From Oscillatoria sp. SIO1A7 (GTDB lineage Bacteria > Cyanobacteriota > Cyanobacteriia > Cyanobacteriales > Laspinemataceae): a stretch of 64,000 nucleotides of DNA. Of this stretch, positions 8,857-16,141 are shown piece after piece (position 1 is the first letter of the stretch; the number at the start of each line of letters is the position of its first letter). The stretch lies in NCBI GenBank assembly GCA_010672965.1, contig JAAHFN010000007.1, positions 28,522-92,521 on the forward strand, written 5' to 3'. The position numbers and the translations under genes are program-made. The notes under the pieces are model-generated. The model did no database searches and had not been told where the DNA came from. It was given only the letters and a program-made list of their open reading frames with translations.

Positions 8857-9003
8857 GCCCAATGCCCAATGGGCACGCCCAATGGGCAGGTGTGGCGCCC
8901 AATTCCCAATTCCCAATGCCCAATGCCCAATGCCCAATTCCCAATGCCCCATGCCCCATGCCCCATGCCCAATGCCCCAATTCCCAATTCCCTATTCCCA
9001 ATT
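8857..9003. repeat. CCCAATG/CCCAATT heptanucleotide tract
   Basis: About 20 consecutive 7-base units (CCCAATG, CCCAATT, CCCCATG), running directly up to the stop codon of the kinase gene. This is a short tandemly repeated repetitive (STRR)-type sequence, with related pieces at 4190-4220, 11005-11020, 34888-34935 and 41455-41610. Confidence 0.85.
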
Positions 9004-9005
9004 CT

Positions 9006-10172
9006 CTATTCCTTATTTTCTGACAAAGTAAAGTAAAAAGTAGTACCTATACCAAATTGAGATTCTACCCATATCCTTCCCCCGTGGCGTTCGACAATTT
9101 TTTTGCAGATTGCCATGCCAATCCCACTACCGGGATACTCATCGGATTGATGTAGGCGTTGAAAAACCTCAAAGATGCGATCGCGGTTTTGCGGTTTTAT
9201 GCCAATGCCATTGTCGCGGACGCCGATGAGCCATTCCTCCGTTTCTGTTAAGGCTTCGGCAGTTATCTGTATTTTAGGGCAAACTTCCTTGCGGCGAAAT
9301 TTGATAGCATTGCTAATCAGGTTTTGAAATACTTGGATAAGTTGTGTTTTATTCCCCATAACCGTAGGCAGGCGATCGTGGCTAATATCGGCACCGCTAG
9401 AGCAGATTCTCTCTCGCAAATTAGCCATAGCTTCTTTTAAGACAATTTGGCAATCAATAGGTTGCAGTTCTAGGTTGCCGGTTCCCACCCTAGAATAAGC
9501 GAGCAAATCCTGAATAAGTTGTTTCATCCTCATGCTCGCACCCACTATTTCGTCAATATAGTGAATTGCATCTGCCTCAAGACTGCTTTCATATTTCCAG
9601 CTTAGCAAATCGGCATTGCCAATGATAGCTTGTAGCGGCGACTGCAAGTCATGGGAGGCGGTGTAAGCAAATTGTTCTAAATCAACATTAGATCTTCTTA
9701 GTTCTTCATTCAAATTTTGAAGTTGTCTATTTTGTTCTTGTAGCTTCTCGTTTTGATTCGTTATTTTTTTCTGCTGGCAAACTATGGTAATTTGATGATC
9801 TATTCTAGCTAAAACTTCTTCTACTTGAAATGGCTTAGTAATATAGTCTGCTGCTCCGACCTGAAAGGCTCTGACTTTATCCATTACCGCGTCTAGCGCG
9901 CTTAAAAAAATAACGGGTATTTCGCGAGTTGTCTCGCTATCTTTTAATTTTTCACAGACTTCATATCCAGAAATGTCTGGCATCATAATATCTAGCAATA
10001 TGAGCTGTGGAGGATGAGATAAGGCCACTTTTAAGGCCATTTTACCGTTAATTGCCAGACGAACCTCGTATCCTACATTGGCGAGCATCAAGGATAAAAG
10101 CCTCAGGTTTTCAGGCGTATCGTCAACTACTAATATTTCCGATCTTTTTTTATCGTTTTGATAGCCATTCAT
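9006..10172 (-). CDS. Receiver-histidine kinase hybrid (response regulator N-terminal)
   Basis: 388 residues from the ATG at 10172 ([18 protein letters not shown]). The frame extends to 10247 but that part is not receiver-like. Receiver domain: DD pair in LVVDD, phospho-acceptor Asp in LLDIMMP, Lys in TKPF. A short coiled coil follows ([22 protein letters not shown] cut by Asn/Glu-rich heptads), then HisKA with the H-box SHDLQSPL, and HATPase_c with N-box (NLISNAIKF), G1 (DNGIGI) and G2 ([12 protein letters not shown]). There is no membrane segment or PAS domain, so it is a cytosolic kinase whose input comes by phosphorylation of its own receiver. It resembles cyanobacterial orphan hybrids. 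No partner regulator is next to it. Confidence 0.92.
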   Translation of the reverse strand: MNGYQNDKKRSEILVVDDTPENLRLLSLMLANVGYEVRLAINGKMALKVALSHPPQLILLDIMMPDISGYEVCEKLKDSETTREIPVIFLSALDAVMDKVRAFQVGAADYITKPFQVEEVLARIDHQITIVCQQKKITNQNEKLQEQNRQLQNLNEELRRSNVDLEQFAYTASHDLQSPLQAIIGNADLLSWKYESSLEADAIHYIDEIVGASMRMKQLIQDLLAYSRVGTGNLELQPIDCQIVLKEAMANLRERICSSGADISHDRLPTVMGNKTQLIQVFQNLISNAIKFRRKEVCPKIQITAEALTETEEWLIGVRDNGIGIKPQNRDRIFEVFQRLHQSDEYPGSGIGMAICKKIVERHGGRIWVESQFGIGTTFYFTLSENKE

Positions 10173-10247
10173 GGTTTTATATAGTAAGTTAATGCAACGA
10201 TAGCGCTCGTTAGCAAATTGTCCTTTCATAGTAAAACATCTTACCAT

Positions 10248-10545
10248 AATGCCCAGGAAGCAATAGAGTGAGTTTATAAAACCTTAAGACTGCTATACCT
10301 CTTTTCTAGTCTTGCAGCCCGTGTCTGTATGGCATCTCAAACTCATCCCCGAACTAAAACGATAGCAACTCTAAAGACTGAAATATTTAAGATTTGCTTT
10401 ATAGATCGGCTCTTAAAAGTTCCTTAGCCTTCTTAGTTTCATTGCAATACTTCCCTTGGCAGCCAAAAGGCGGCCCAGCAAAAGGAGCCTCATTCCTCGT
10501 CTTACTATATCGCCAAGTGGACCAGGATAGCCTTTATATAATATG
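10248..10545. other. Intergenic region, nothing recognised
   Basis: Region between the kinase start and the hairpin at 10546. It is AT-rich with no long frame or RNA signature. It must contain the kinase promoter on the minus strand. Confidence 0.5.
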
Positions 10546-10578
10546 AGAACCCCGGTTTTTTAAAAAAACCGGGGTTCT
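10546..10578. terminator. AGAACCCCGGTTTTTT hairpin downstream of thioredoxin
   Basis: AGAACCCCGGTTTTTT and its complement form a ~15-bp near-perfect stem with T/A runs in the upper stem. It lies 70 bases past the trxA stop on the minus strand and is followed by three TTTCTGGCTCG direct repeats. The same hairpin family occurs at 36345, 49739 and 61493. Confidence 0.6.
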
Positions 10579-10648
10579 GGCTCGTTTCTGGCTCGTTTCT
10601 GGCTCGTATCCTATTCTCGTACCAGGCATTTGCCTCGTGCCAAAGACT

Positions 10649-10972
10649 CTACAACAATCGTTCTACTGCACTACTGAATTCTTCGTAGGACTTTTTCCCT
10701 ACAACTGTCTCCATCAATTCACCTCCTTTAAAGAACATGACAGAGGGAATCTTTTTAATCCCAAAGCGGCTGGCAACTGCACCATTATCATCTAAGTCTA
10801 GCTTAAAAACTTTGGCGCGATTTTCATACTCATCGGCCAATTTATCTATTAAAGGTGCTACTAGCTTACAAGGACCGCACCATTTTGCCGTGCAGTCCAC
10901 AACCAACAAGGGCTCACTAGCCAAAAGCGAATCAAACTCTGCTTCATCTTTAATAAAGGTAGCTGCACCCAT
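10649..10972 (-). CDS. trxA: Thioredoxin
   Basis: 107 residues, a full-length classical thioredoxin. Redox-active site WCGPC in CTAKWCGPCKLVAPLIDKL, cis-Pro in KIPSVMFFKGGE and the C-terminal helix FSSAVERLL are all present. It reduces protein disulfides in the cytosol using ferredoxin- or NADPH-thioredoxin reductase. CP12 (40255) and probably other Calvin-cycle proteins in this window are typical thioredoxin targets. It is a single gene, followed by a stem-loop. Confidence 0.95.
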   Translation of the reverse strand: MGAATFIKDEAEFDSLLASEPLLVVDCTAKWCGPCKLVAPLIDKLADEYENRAKVFKLDLDDNGAVASRFGIKKIPSVMFFKGGELMETVVGKKSYEEFSSAVERLL

Positions 10973-11022
10973 TTTTCTATCTCCAAATACGATTATGTTT
11001 GACTAATGCCCAATGCCCAAGA

Positions 11023-11156
11023 AGGGTGTAGGGTGTAGGGTGTAGGGAATTAATAATTTCTCCCGTCGTCTTTCCTTCTCTCAAGTTTTTCCCTTGTCCC
11101 AAGTCTTCCCCTTCTTCCCTACACCCTACACCCTACACCCTACACCCTACACCCTA
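11023..11156. repeat. Inverted pair of GGGTGTA / CCCTACA heptamer arrays
   Basis: Three to four GTAGGGT units at 11023-11047 face five to six CCCTACA units at 11116-11156, separated by ~70 bases, so the two arrays can pair into a long hairpin. They lie between trxA and the nadA stop codon, where the structure could separate the two transcripts. Similar units occur near 20060-20105, 26310-26335 and 41400-41420. Confidence 0.75.
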
Positions 11157-11194
11157 ATTTGTAGCCCAATTCCCAATTCTGTCAAGACAGAATA

Positions 11195-12160
11195 CTAGCT
11201 CATTTCCAGCATACGCTGAATAGGTCGCAAGGCCGCTGCCCTTACCTCTTCTGGAAGAACGATTTCTGGGGCTCTGTTTCTCATGGAGAGATAGAGTTTC
11301 TCTAGAGTATTCAGTCTCATATAGGGACATTCATTGCAGGCGCAATTAGTAGTTGGCGGAGCGGGGATGAAGCGTTTGCCCGCTGCCTCTTTTTCCATTT
11401 GGTGCAGAATTCCCGGCTCGGTCGCCACGATAAAAGCGCTACTGAGACTTTCCCTAGCGTATTTCAGAAGTGCGGTGGTCGAGCCGACATAGCTGGCGTG
11501 GCGCAGTACCGGGGGTTCGCATTCGGGATGGGCGATGATTTCCGCTTCTGGGTGCTGGACTTTTAGCTGGACTATCTTTTTCTCGGAAAAGTTTTCATGG
11601 ACGATGCAGCTTCCATCCCAAAGCACCATCTCCCGCCCGGTTTGTTCCATAACATAGCGGCCGAGATTGCGATCGGGGGCAAAAATAATTGGCCGATCGC
11701 GCGGAATTTGGCTGACAATTTTAACTGCATTAGAGCTGGTGCAAATAATATCGCTCATAGCCTTGATGGCTGCAGAACAGTTAATATAGGAAATAACCAG
11801 ATGGTCCGGCCGAGCCGCTTTAAATTTAGCAAAAGCATCCGGGGGACAAGTGTCTGCCAAGGAGCAACCTGCATCAAGGTCCGGGAGCAAAACCAGTTTG
11901 TTAGGGTTGAGGATTTTAGCCGTTTCTGCCATAAAGTGAACTCCCGCAAAGACGATAGTATCGGCGTCAGTATTGGCGGCTTGGCGGGAGAGCCCCAGGG
12001 AATCGCCGATGTAGTCGGCAATATCTTGGATCTCCGGTTCTTGGTAATAGTGGGCCAGGATAATAGCATTTAGTTCTTGTTTCAGGGCGACGATCGCCGC
12101 CAATAGGTCGTCCGGCAAGGAATTGGTCTTGGTAAAGTCTCTGGTTGCAGTAGTAAACAT
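11195..12160 (-). CDS. nadA: Quinolinate synthase A
   Basis: 321 residues. Converts iminoaspartate plus dihydroxyacetone phosphate to quinolinate in NAD biosynthesis, with a [4Fe-4S] cluster. Three pseudo-repeated domains are seen with cluster Cys at C99 ([14 protein letters not shown]), C214 (AHPECEPP) and C278 in the C-terminal CACNECPYM. Substrate motifs [22 protein letters not shown] and PTTNC are intact. The partner nadB is not in the window. Complete and unremarkable. Confidence 0.97.
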   Translation of the reverse strand: MFTTATRDFTKTNSLPDDLLAAIVALKQELNAIILAHYYQEPEIQDIADYIGDSLGLSRQAANTDADTIVFAGVHFMAETAKILNPNKLVLLPDLDAGCSLADTCPPDAFAKFKAARPDHLVISYINCSAAIKAMSDIICTSSNAVKIVSQIPRDRPIIFAPDRNLGRYVMEQTGREMVLWDGSCIVHENFSEKKIVQLKVQHPEAEIIAHPECEPPVLRHASYVGSTTALLKYARESLSSAFIVATEPGILHQMEKEAAGKRFIPAPPTTNCACNECPYMRLNTLEKLYLSMRNRAPEIVLPEEVRAAALRPIQRMLEMS

Positions 12161-12254
12161 CGCTAGTAATTAGATAGACTAGAAAGATTATCAAGCTGTA
12201 AAAACCAATTATAGTAGATTTTACCAAAAATAGCGGCGCTGCCCCTCCTTCTTC

Positions 12255-12346
12255 AGGACTTACGCTTGCCTGTCCATATCTAAATATTTGTAGGGGCAAT
12301 TCCTTTGAGCGATCGCCCCTACCCGTAGAGTAGGTGCGTAAGTCCT
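12255..12346. repeat. Family-C inverted-repeat element, copy C2
   Basis: AGGACTTACGC ... GCGTAAGTCCT, 92 bp, with a GTAGGGGCAATTCC/GCGATCGCCCCTAC inner stem. Its right end overlaps the upstream extension of the next reading frame, which argues for the later start of that gene. Confidence 0.75.
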
Positions 12347-12372
12347 CCGTCTTTTGTCATATCCTGGATAAA

Positions 12373-13353
12373 ATGCAGCAAGAGTTAAAAGCAAACGATC
12401 GGAATAACTCGCAGAAATCTATTTTGGTTGCGGTTATTGGCGACGTTCACGAACAATGGGAAGAAGCCGACGGCGCGGCAATAAAGGCCCTTGGCGTAGA
12501 TTTAGCGCTATTTGTCGGGGATTTTGGCAATGAGTCGGTAGCGGTTACCCGAGCGATCGCCGCCTTAGATATCCCCAAAGCCGTTATCTTGGGCAACCAC
12601 GATGCCTGGTGGACCGCGACGCCCTGGGGCAAAAAGAAGCGTCCCCCCGAATTGCGCGACGAAGATAGAGTTCGGCAACAGTTGGATTTATTAGGAGAAA
12701 CCCACGTCGGCTATGGCAAACTGGACTTTCCCGATCTCGGCTTAACGGTAGTGGGAGGCCGGCCCTTTAGCTGGGGCGGGTCTAAGTGGCAATGTGCGGT
12801 ATTTTATCGAGAGCGTTTTGGCGTCAATGGTTTTGTCGAATCCAGAGAGCGAATTCTGGATTCGGTGAAAAATGCCGCTTGCGAGACAATCGTTTTTATC
12901 GGCCATAACGGGCCCAGGGGCTTGGGAGATAGTCCCGAAGACCCCTGCGGCAAAGACTGGAAGCCGATTGGCGGCGACTTTGGCGATCCGGATTTGCAAG
13001 GGGCGATCGCCGACAGCCGCGAACTGGGCAAAAACATTCCCCTAGTTGCCTTTGGCCACATGCACCATCGCCTGCGCCATACTAAGGAGCGCTTGCGCAA
13101 GTTCATCGACTGCAGCCCGGAAGGTACGGTCTATCTGAATGCAGCTAGGGTCCCTCGGATATTGGAGAAAGAGAAGGATTTTCGGGCGGCAGGTGTTAGT
13201 TTTGCTTCTAAAGCGCGCAATTTTTCCTTGGTTTCCTTAGTTTCCGGCGTCGTCTCCCAAGCTTCCCTGGTTTGGCTGGACCAAAATTTACAAACGGTCT
13301 CAGAAGAAATTCTTTATTGTCGTCCGGCTCCAGCAAAAGCACAATCCGCTTAG
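12373..13353 (+). CDS. Calcineurin-like metallophosphoesterase (TIGR04168-like)
   Basis: 326 residues from the ATG at 12373 (MQQELKAND). The open frame starts at 12334, but that part lies in the family-C repeat. All five metallophosphoesterase blocks are present: GDVHEQW, VGDFGNES, LGNHDAWW, FIGHNGPRG and FGHMHHRLRHT. It is a two-metal hydrolase of the cytosol. The GGRPFSWGG and GKDWKPIGGDFGDPDL blocks match a plant/cyanobacterial subfamily of unknown substrate. It is followed closely by tRNA-Ser. Confidence 0.85.
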   Translation: MQQELKANDRNNSQKSILVAVIGDVHEQWEEADGAAIKALGVDLALFVGDFGNESVAVTRAIAALDIPKAVILGNHDAWWTATPWGKKKRPPELRDEDRVRQQLDLLGETHVGYGKLDFPDLGLTVVGGRPFSWGGSKWQCAVFYRERFGVNGFVESRERILDSVKNAACETIVFIGHNGPRGLGDSPEDPCGKDWKPIGGDFGDPDLQGAIADSRELGKNIPLVAFGHMHHRLRHTKERLRKFIDCSPEGTVYLNAARVPRILEKEKDFRAAGVSFASKARNFSLVSLVSGVVSQASLVWLDQNLQTVSEEILYCRPAPAKAQSA

Positions 13354-13420
13354 TCGGTGATATAATAGAGTAGTCTGCTAATTGGACAGATTAAAATTAG
13401 GCTTCAAACGGGCCTGTTTT

Positions 13421-13505
13421 GGAGAGGTGGCAGAGTGGTCGATTGCGCTCGACTTGAAATCGAGTGAACCGAAAGGTTCCGTGGGTTCAAATCCCACCCT
13501 CTCCG
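13421..13505 (+). tRNA. trnS-UGA: tRNA-Ser (UGA)
   Basis: 85 bases. Acceptor stem GGAGAGG/CCTCTCC with discriminator G, no encoded CCA. The anticodon loop CTTGAAA (13453-13459) on a CTCGA/TCGAG stem gives anticodon TGA. A long class-II variable arm (GAACCGAAAGGTTC) confirms serine. T-arm GTGGG-TTCAAAT-CCCAC. Confidence 0.97.
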
Positions 13506-13682
13506 TTGTTAAGCTAAGGGTCTAGGTTGTAGAGTGTCTTTCTCTGCACCCTGTATATTTGGTCGAGGTATCGCTACCAAATGCGATCGCAACGAAGCGA
13601 TCGCGGACAGGCAGGATGCCCGTCCTACAGGGTATTCCACTACTAAAACGTCTTAAGTTGTGGAATACTATCCCAAAACGCT

Positions 13683-13773
13683 TAATAATTCTTAACTAAA
13701 AAGCTTTCTATCGCAATGGCCGCGCCTGCTAAGATCTCGGTTGTAGATCGCAATTGCGCGAGAAGAACATCAC
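13683..13773 (+). promoter_or_regulatory. Conserved leader/promoter of peptide gene 1
   Basis: About 90 bases that recur upstream of peptide gene 3 (14458-14549): TTAATAATT, AAAAAGCT, TGCTAAGAT, TTGTAGATCGCAATTGCGCG, then GAGA(A/G)GAACATCA before the ATG. A -10-like TAAGAT is at 13730-13735. Peptide gene 2 keeps only the GTCGCGATTTTGCGAGAGGA part. Such conservation suggests shared transcription and translation signals. The AGAAGAA/AGAGGAA just before the start is the likely ribosome-binding site. Confidence 0.6.
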
Positions 13774-13875
13774 ATGAAAAAAAATCCAATTAATTTTGAG
13801 GAATTGACCGCACGCATTGGCGCTCCAACAGATCGGAAGAATCATAAAGACAATACAAAGAAGCGCGGTAATTAG
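13774..13875 (+). CDS. Putative RiPP precursor peptide 1 (33 aa)
   Basis: Encodes 33 residues. A leader-like MKKNPINFEELTARIGAP (residues 1-18) is followed by a hydrophilic tail TDRKNHKDNTKKRGN. The leader is shared with two more copies at 14120 and 14550; the tail differs by substitutions and an indel, the pattern expected of peptide substrates. The last residue is Asn, as in microcin C precursors. RBS AGAAGAA is 5-6 bases upstream. A stem-loop with a T-run (13890-13926) follows. It is about 1 kb upstream of the RRE-ThiF enzyme gene. That it is a precursor is inferred from copy number, size, leader conservation and the neighbour. Confidence 0.6.
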   Translation: MKKNPINFEELTARIGAPTDRKNHKDNTKKRGN

Positions 13876-13889
13876 AAAAGAACAGAGCT

Positions 13890-13926
13890 AGCTAGTTTCT
13901 TTTTATGGGGCTAAACCTAGCTTTTT
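13890..13926 (+). terminator. Stem-loop plus T-run after peptide gene 1
   Basis: AGCTAGTTT pairs with AAACCTAGCT (one bulged C) around a loop containing TTTTTATGGGG, followed by TTTT. The same block follows peptide gene 2 but is split there by a MITE. A variant CGAGCTAGCTCG plus TTGTTTTTTC follows copy 3. Confidence 0.6.
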
Positions 13927-14119
13927 ACCTTGCCCATAACTTAGCTCCTGCATTTTTGCCATGCAGTGGCTGAGTTAGAGGGGTCATTTCATTTTTGCGA
14001 GATTTTGGTCTTTGTTTGTGTAGCCGCGCCGGTCGGATGTCAGGCGTATGCGTGCGAAATTGAAATGCTCCCTGAGTTAGAGTTAGATCTTATAAGTCGC
14101 GATTTTGCGAGAGGAAAAA

Positions 14120-14224
14120 ATGAAAAAAAATCCAATTAATTTTGAGGAATTGACGACACGCATTGGCGCGCCAGACGATGACGCCAAGAATCATGAAGAC
14201 GATACCAAGAAGCGCGGTAAGTAG
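14120..14224 (+). CDS. Putative RiPP precursor peptide 2 (34 aa)
   Basis: Encodes 34 residues. The leader MKKNPINFEELTTRIGAP differs from peptide 1 at one position, and the tail is DDDAKNHEDDTKKRGK. Comparing tails, KNH, D, TKKRG are kept while the stretch after the leader turns acidic. The last residue is Lys (AAG) instead of Asn (AAT), a single-base change that would matter if the C-terminal Asn is the modified residue. RBS GAGAGGA is directly upstream. The sequence after the stop codon holds the remnant of the stem-loop terminator interrupted by MITE A4. Confidence 0.6.
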   Translation: MKKNPINFEELTTRIGAPDDDAKNHEDDTKKRGK

Positions 14225-14243
14225 AAAGCAATAGGGCTAGCTA

Positions 14244-14391
14244 TAGCGTTTCTCAAATAAGTGTAATAAAGAATTGGACCCTAGAAACGTAGGGGCGACA
14301 GCATCCCTTCGACAATCTCGGGGCTCCTAACGGCAACTCTCATATTGGGATGCTTCGCCGGTGACACCTCACATCAATTTGAGAACTGCTA
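14244..14391 (+). mobile_element. Family-A MITE copy A4 inserted in the terminator of peptide gene 2
   Basis: 148 bp from TAGCGTTTCTCAAATAAG to TTTGAGAACTGCTA, with TA on each side (14242-14243 and 14392-14393). The flanks GGGCTAGC-TA and GTTGCTTGTTATGGGGGCTAAACC, once rejoined at a single TA, align with the uninterrupted block after peptide gene 1 (13885-13923). The peptide duplication is therefore older than this insertion. Confidence 0.88.
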
Positions 14392-14482
14392 TAGTTGCTT
14401 GTTATGGGGGCTAAACCTAGCTTTTAAATAGAGAAATGGCTCCCGTCCCTAAAGAAATTAATAATTTGTAACCAAAAAGCTC

Positions 14483-14511
14483 TTGACGGCAATTGCCTTG
14501 CTTGCTAAAGT
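14483..14511 (+). promoter_or_regulatory. Sigma70-like promoter of peptide gene 3
   Basis: TTGACG (14483-14488), 17-base spacer, TAAAGT (14506-14511). It lies in the conserved upstream block. At the same place copy 1 has TCTATC and TAAGAT, i.e. a poorer -35 but a better -10. Confidence 0.5.
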
Positions 14512-14549
14512 AGAGCTTGTAGATCGCAATTGCGCGAGAGGAACATCAA

Positions 14550-14627
14550 ATGAAAAAAGATCAAATTGATTTTGAGGAATTGACTGCACGCATTGGCGCG
14601 CCATCGGACGAAAAAAAAATTTTTTAG
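14550..14627 (+). CDS. Putative RiPP precursor peptide 3, short form (25 aa)
   Basis: The leader MKKDQIDFEELTARIGAP is conserved, but the tail is only SDEKKIF before a TAG. The change occurs at an A9-T6 run (GACGAAAAAAAAATTTTTT), which suggests slippage or deletion. It may be a decayed precursor or a peptide with a genuinely different core. It shares ~90 bases of upstream sequence with peptide gene 1 and has the ribosome-binding site GAGAGGA. Confidence 0.5.
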   Translation: MKKDQIDFEELTARIGAPSDEKKIF

Positions 14628-14666
14628 TAATTGACCGGACGCATTGGCGCTCTAACGGACGGCTAG
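14628..14666 (+). pseudogene. Decayed fourth copy of the precursor leader
   Basis: In frame with copy 3 after two stop codons, the sequence reads LTGRIGALTDG. This corresponds to ELTARIGAPTD of peptide 1, with GAG-GAA of the Glu pair changed to TAG-TAA. It is a partial tandem duplication that has lost its start. Confidence 0.6.
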
Positions 14667-14715
14667 ACATAAGACAACAGCGCACTGTATAAATAAAACA
14701 GCAAATAAAATTGTT

Positions 14716-14736
14716 CGAGCTAGCTCGTTGTTTTTT
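14716..14736 (+). terminator. CGAGCTAGCTCG hairpin with T-rich tail
   Basis: A 12-base palindrome followed by TTGTTTTTTC, 50 bases past the decayed copy. A related AGCTAGCTGTTTGTTATAGGG block recurs at 14794-14813, just before the ThiF-like gene. Confidence 0.45.
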
Positions 14737-14833
14737 CTAAGGAAGGCGATCGCGCGGGCAGTCAACCGGCGATCGCTCAACTAAGAGCAACGAGCTAGCT
14801 GTTTGTTATAGGGCTTTCTGGGCTATCCAAAAA

Positions 14834-15961
14834 ATGGAGAAAAGGGAGATGGAATGGGTTAAGCCCCGCATCAAATTGTCCCATCATGTCATAGCCAATC
14901 CCCAAGGGGACATTTGTATTGGGGAAATTCCCGGGTTTAGTAAGGTAGTTAGAAACGCACCGGAGTGGTTTGTTTCTCTATTGGAGCGCCTAGACGGTAG
15001 CCAGACCCTTGCCGATCTGGTCAAGGAAATCGAAGGGCTAGGCCATGAAGTAACTGCGGATGAAATTGTCGATACAATTCAAAGCCTAGGCCAATTCAAT
15101 CTTTTGGAAGATGCCGCCGCAAAATCGACGCTCCTGTCGGCGGAAGAACTGGAGCGATACGATCGCCAAATTCTCCAATTCTCTTTATTCGATAAAAAGG
15201 GCTGGCCTGGTTTTGCCTATCAAGAGCTACTCAAGAAAAGTAAAGTCCTGGTGCTAGGGGTTGGCGGCTGGGGAACTTGGGTCGCATTGCAACTAGCCTT
15301 GTTAGGGGTGGGAACCATAAGGCTCGTTGACGGAGACGAGGTAGAGCTATCCAATTTAAACCGGCAAGTCCTATATACCCGAGATTCAATTGGTAAAAGC
15401 AAAGTTCTGGCAGCCCGAGAAAAAATCGCAGAGCTAAATCCCCATGTCAATTGCGAGATATATAACGAATATGTCGGCTCGGAGCCCGAGCAAATGGAAA
15501 AGCTCTTAGATGGCGCGAGTCTGGCTATCTTGGCCTGGACGAATTTGGGCGCTTATCGGCGAGAGCCAGTTACGGAAACTTTTCATCGAGTAGCTTTAAA
15601 CAAAAAAATTGCGGTAATTGAGTTTGCGGCAGATCCGCTAGAGGTTATAGTCGGGCCAATTTACTTGAATAATGACTCTCATCCATCCTATTTCCAGTGC
15701 CAGCCAAAACTGAGAAGCTTATTCTATAGCGCCGACGAGCAAACCAAAAGTTTTCAAGAGGCAGAGATTGGCAGCGACTATAGAGATGGAAATAGAATTA
15801 TTGAGAGATGGCACAGTAGTCCTCCCTTGTCCATTGCCTCGGGAATGGTAGCAGACCAAGTAACCAAGGTTCTGACGGGTTATGACGACCCAGCTTTGGT
15901 AGGCAAAAGGTTTAGACTTTCGTTGCGAGATTTCCAAAGCAGAATCGAAAATTTGTATTAG
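14834..15961 (+). CDS. RRE (PqqD-like)-ThiF fusion adenylating enzyme, MccB/PaaA-like
   Basis: 375 residues. Residues ~10-95 form a PqqD-like RiPP recognition element: PRIKLSHHVIA, then APEWFVSLLERLDGSQTLADL, then VTADEIVDTIQSLGQFNLLED. Residues ~105-375 are an E1/ThiF domain: RYDRQILQF, nucleotide loop GVGGWG (142-147), VDGDEVELSNLNRQVLY and IGKSK. The order and length match MccB (microcin C) and PaaA (pantocin). Oddities: the Asp that usually coordinates Mg-ATP (SADH in MccB) is replaced by AWTN (T236-N237), and the C-terminal CxxC zinc pairs are missing. It may adenylate or rearrange the small peptides encoded just upstream. The start at 14834 is uncertain; an in-frame ATG at 14849 follows AGGGAG. 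No exporter or other maturase is adjacent. Confidence 0.8.
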   Translation: MEKREMEWVKPRIKLSHHVIANPQGDICIGEIPGFSKVVRNAPEWFVSLLERLDGSQTLADLVKEIEGLGHEVTADEIVDTIQSLGQFNLLEDAAAKSTLLSAEELERYDRQILQFSLFDKKGWPGFAYQELLKKSKVLVLGVGGWGTWVALQLALLGVGTIRLVDGDEVELSNLNRQVLYTRDSIGKSKVLAAREKIAELNPHVNCEIYNEYVGSEPEQMEKLLDGASLAILAWTNLGAYRREPVTETFHRVALNKKIAVIEFAADPLEVIVGPIYLNNDSHPSYFQCQPKLRSLFYSADEQTKSFQEAEIGSDYRDGNRIIERWHSSPPLSIASGMVADQVTKVLTGYDDPALVGKRFRLSLRDFQSRIENLY

Positions 15962-15972
15962 GCTTGGGGATA

Positions 15973-16110
15973 TAGCGTTTCTCAAATAAGTGTAATAAAC
16001 GATCGGGTAGGGGCGACAGCATCCCCCTTGACTGTCTGGGCTGTAGAACGAGAGTTCTCGTATTGGGATGCAACGCCTGTGGCATCTCACATCAAGAGCG
16101 AGAAACGCTA
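15973..16110 (+). mobile_element. Family-A MITE copy A5
   Basis: 138 bp, TAGCGTTTCTCAAATAAG ... GAGCGAGAAACGCTA, flanked by TA at 15971-15972 and 16111-16112. It lies between the convergent ThiF-like and DUF2808 genes. Confidence 0.85.
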
Positions 16111-16141
16111 TAGCGCCGCGATGGGTCAAACAGAATTATTA

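Noticed and set aside
8857..9003. Possible CRISPR array
   Set aside because: The units are 7 bases long, degenerate and have no spacers. The same applies to the AGTCAGC, TTTTGAG and GTAGGCG tracts. No cas gene is present.
14458..14685. 75-codon minus-strand frame across peptide gene 3
   Set aside because: It is the antisense shadow of the repeated leader sequence. The plus-strand copies share start, RBS and leader, which is the stronger explanation.
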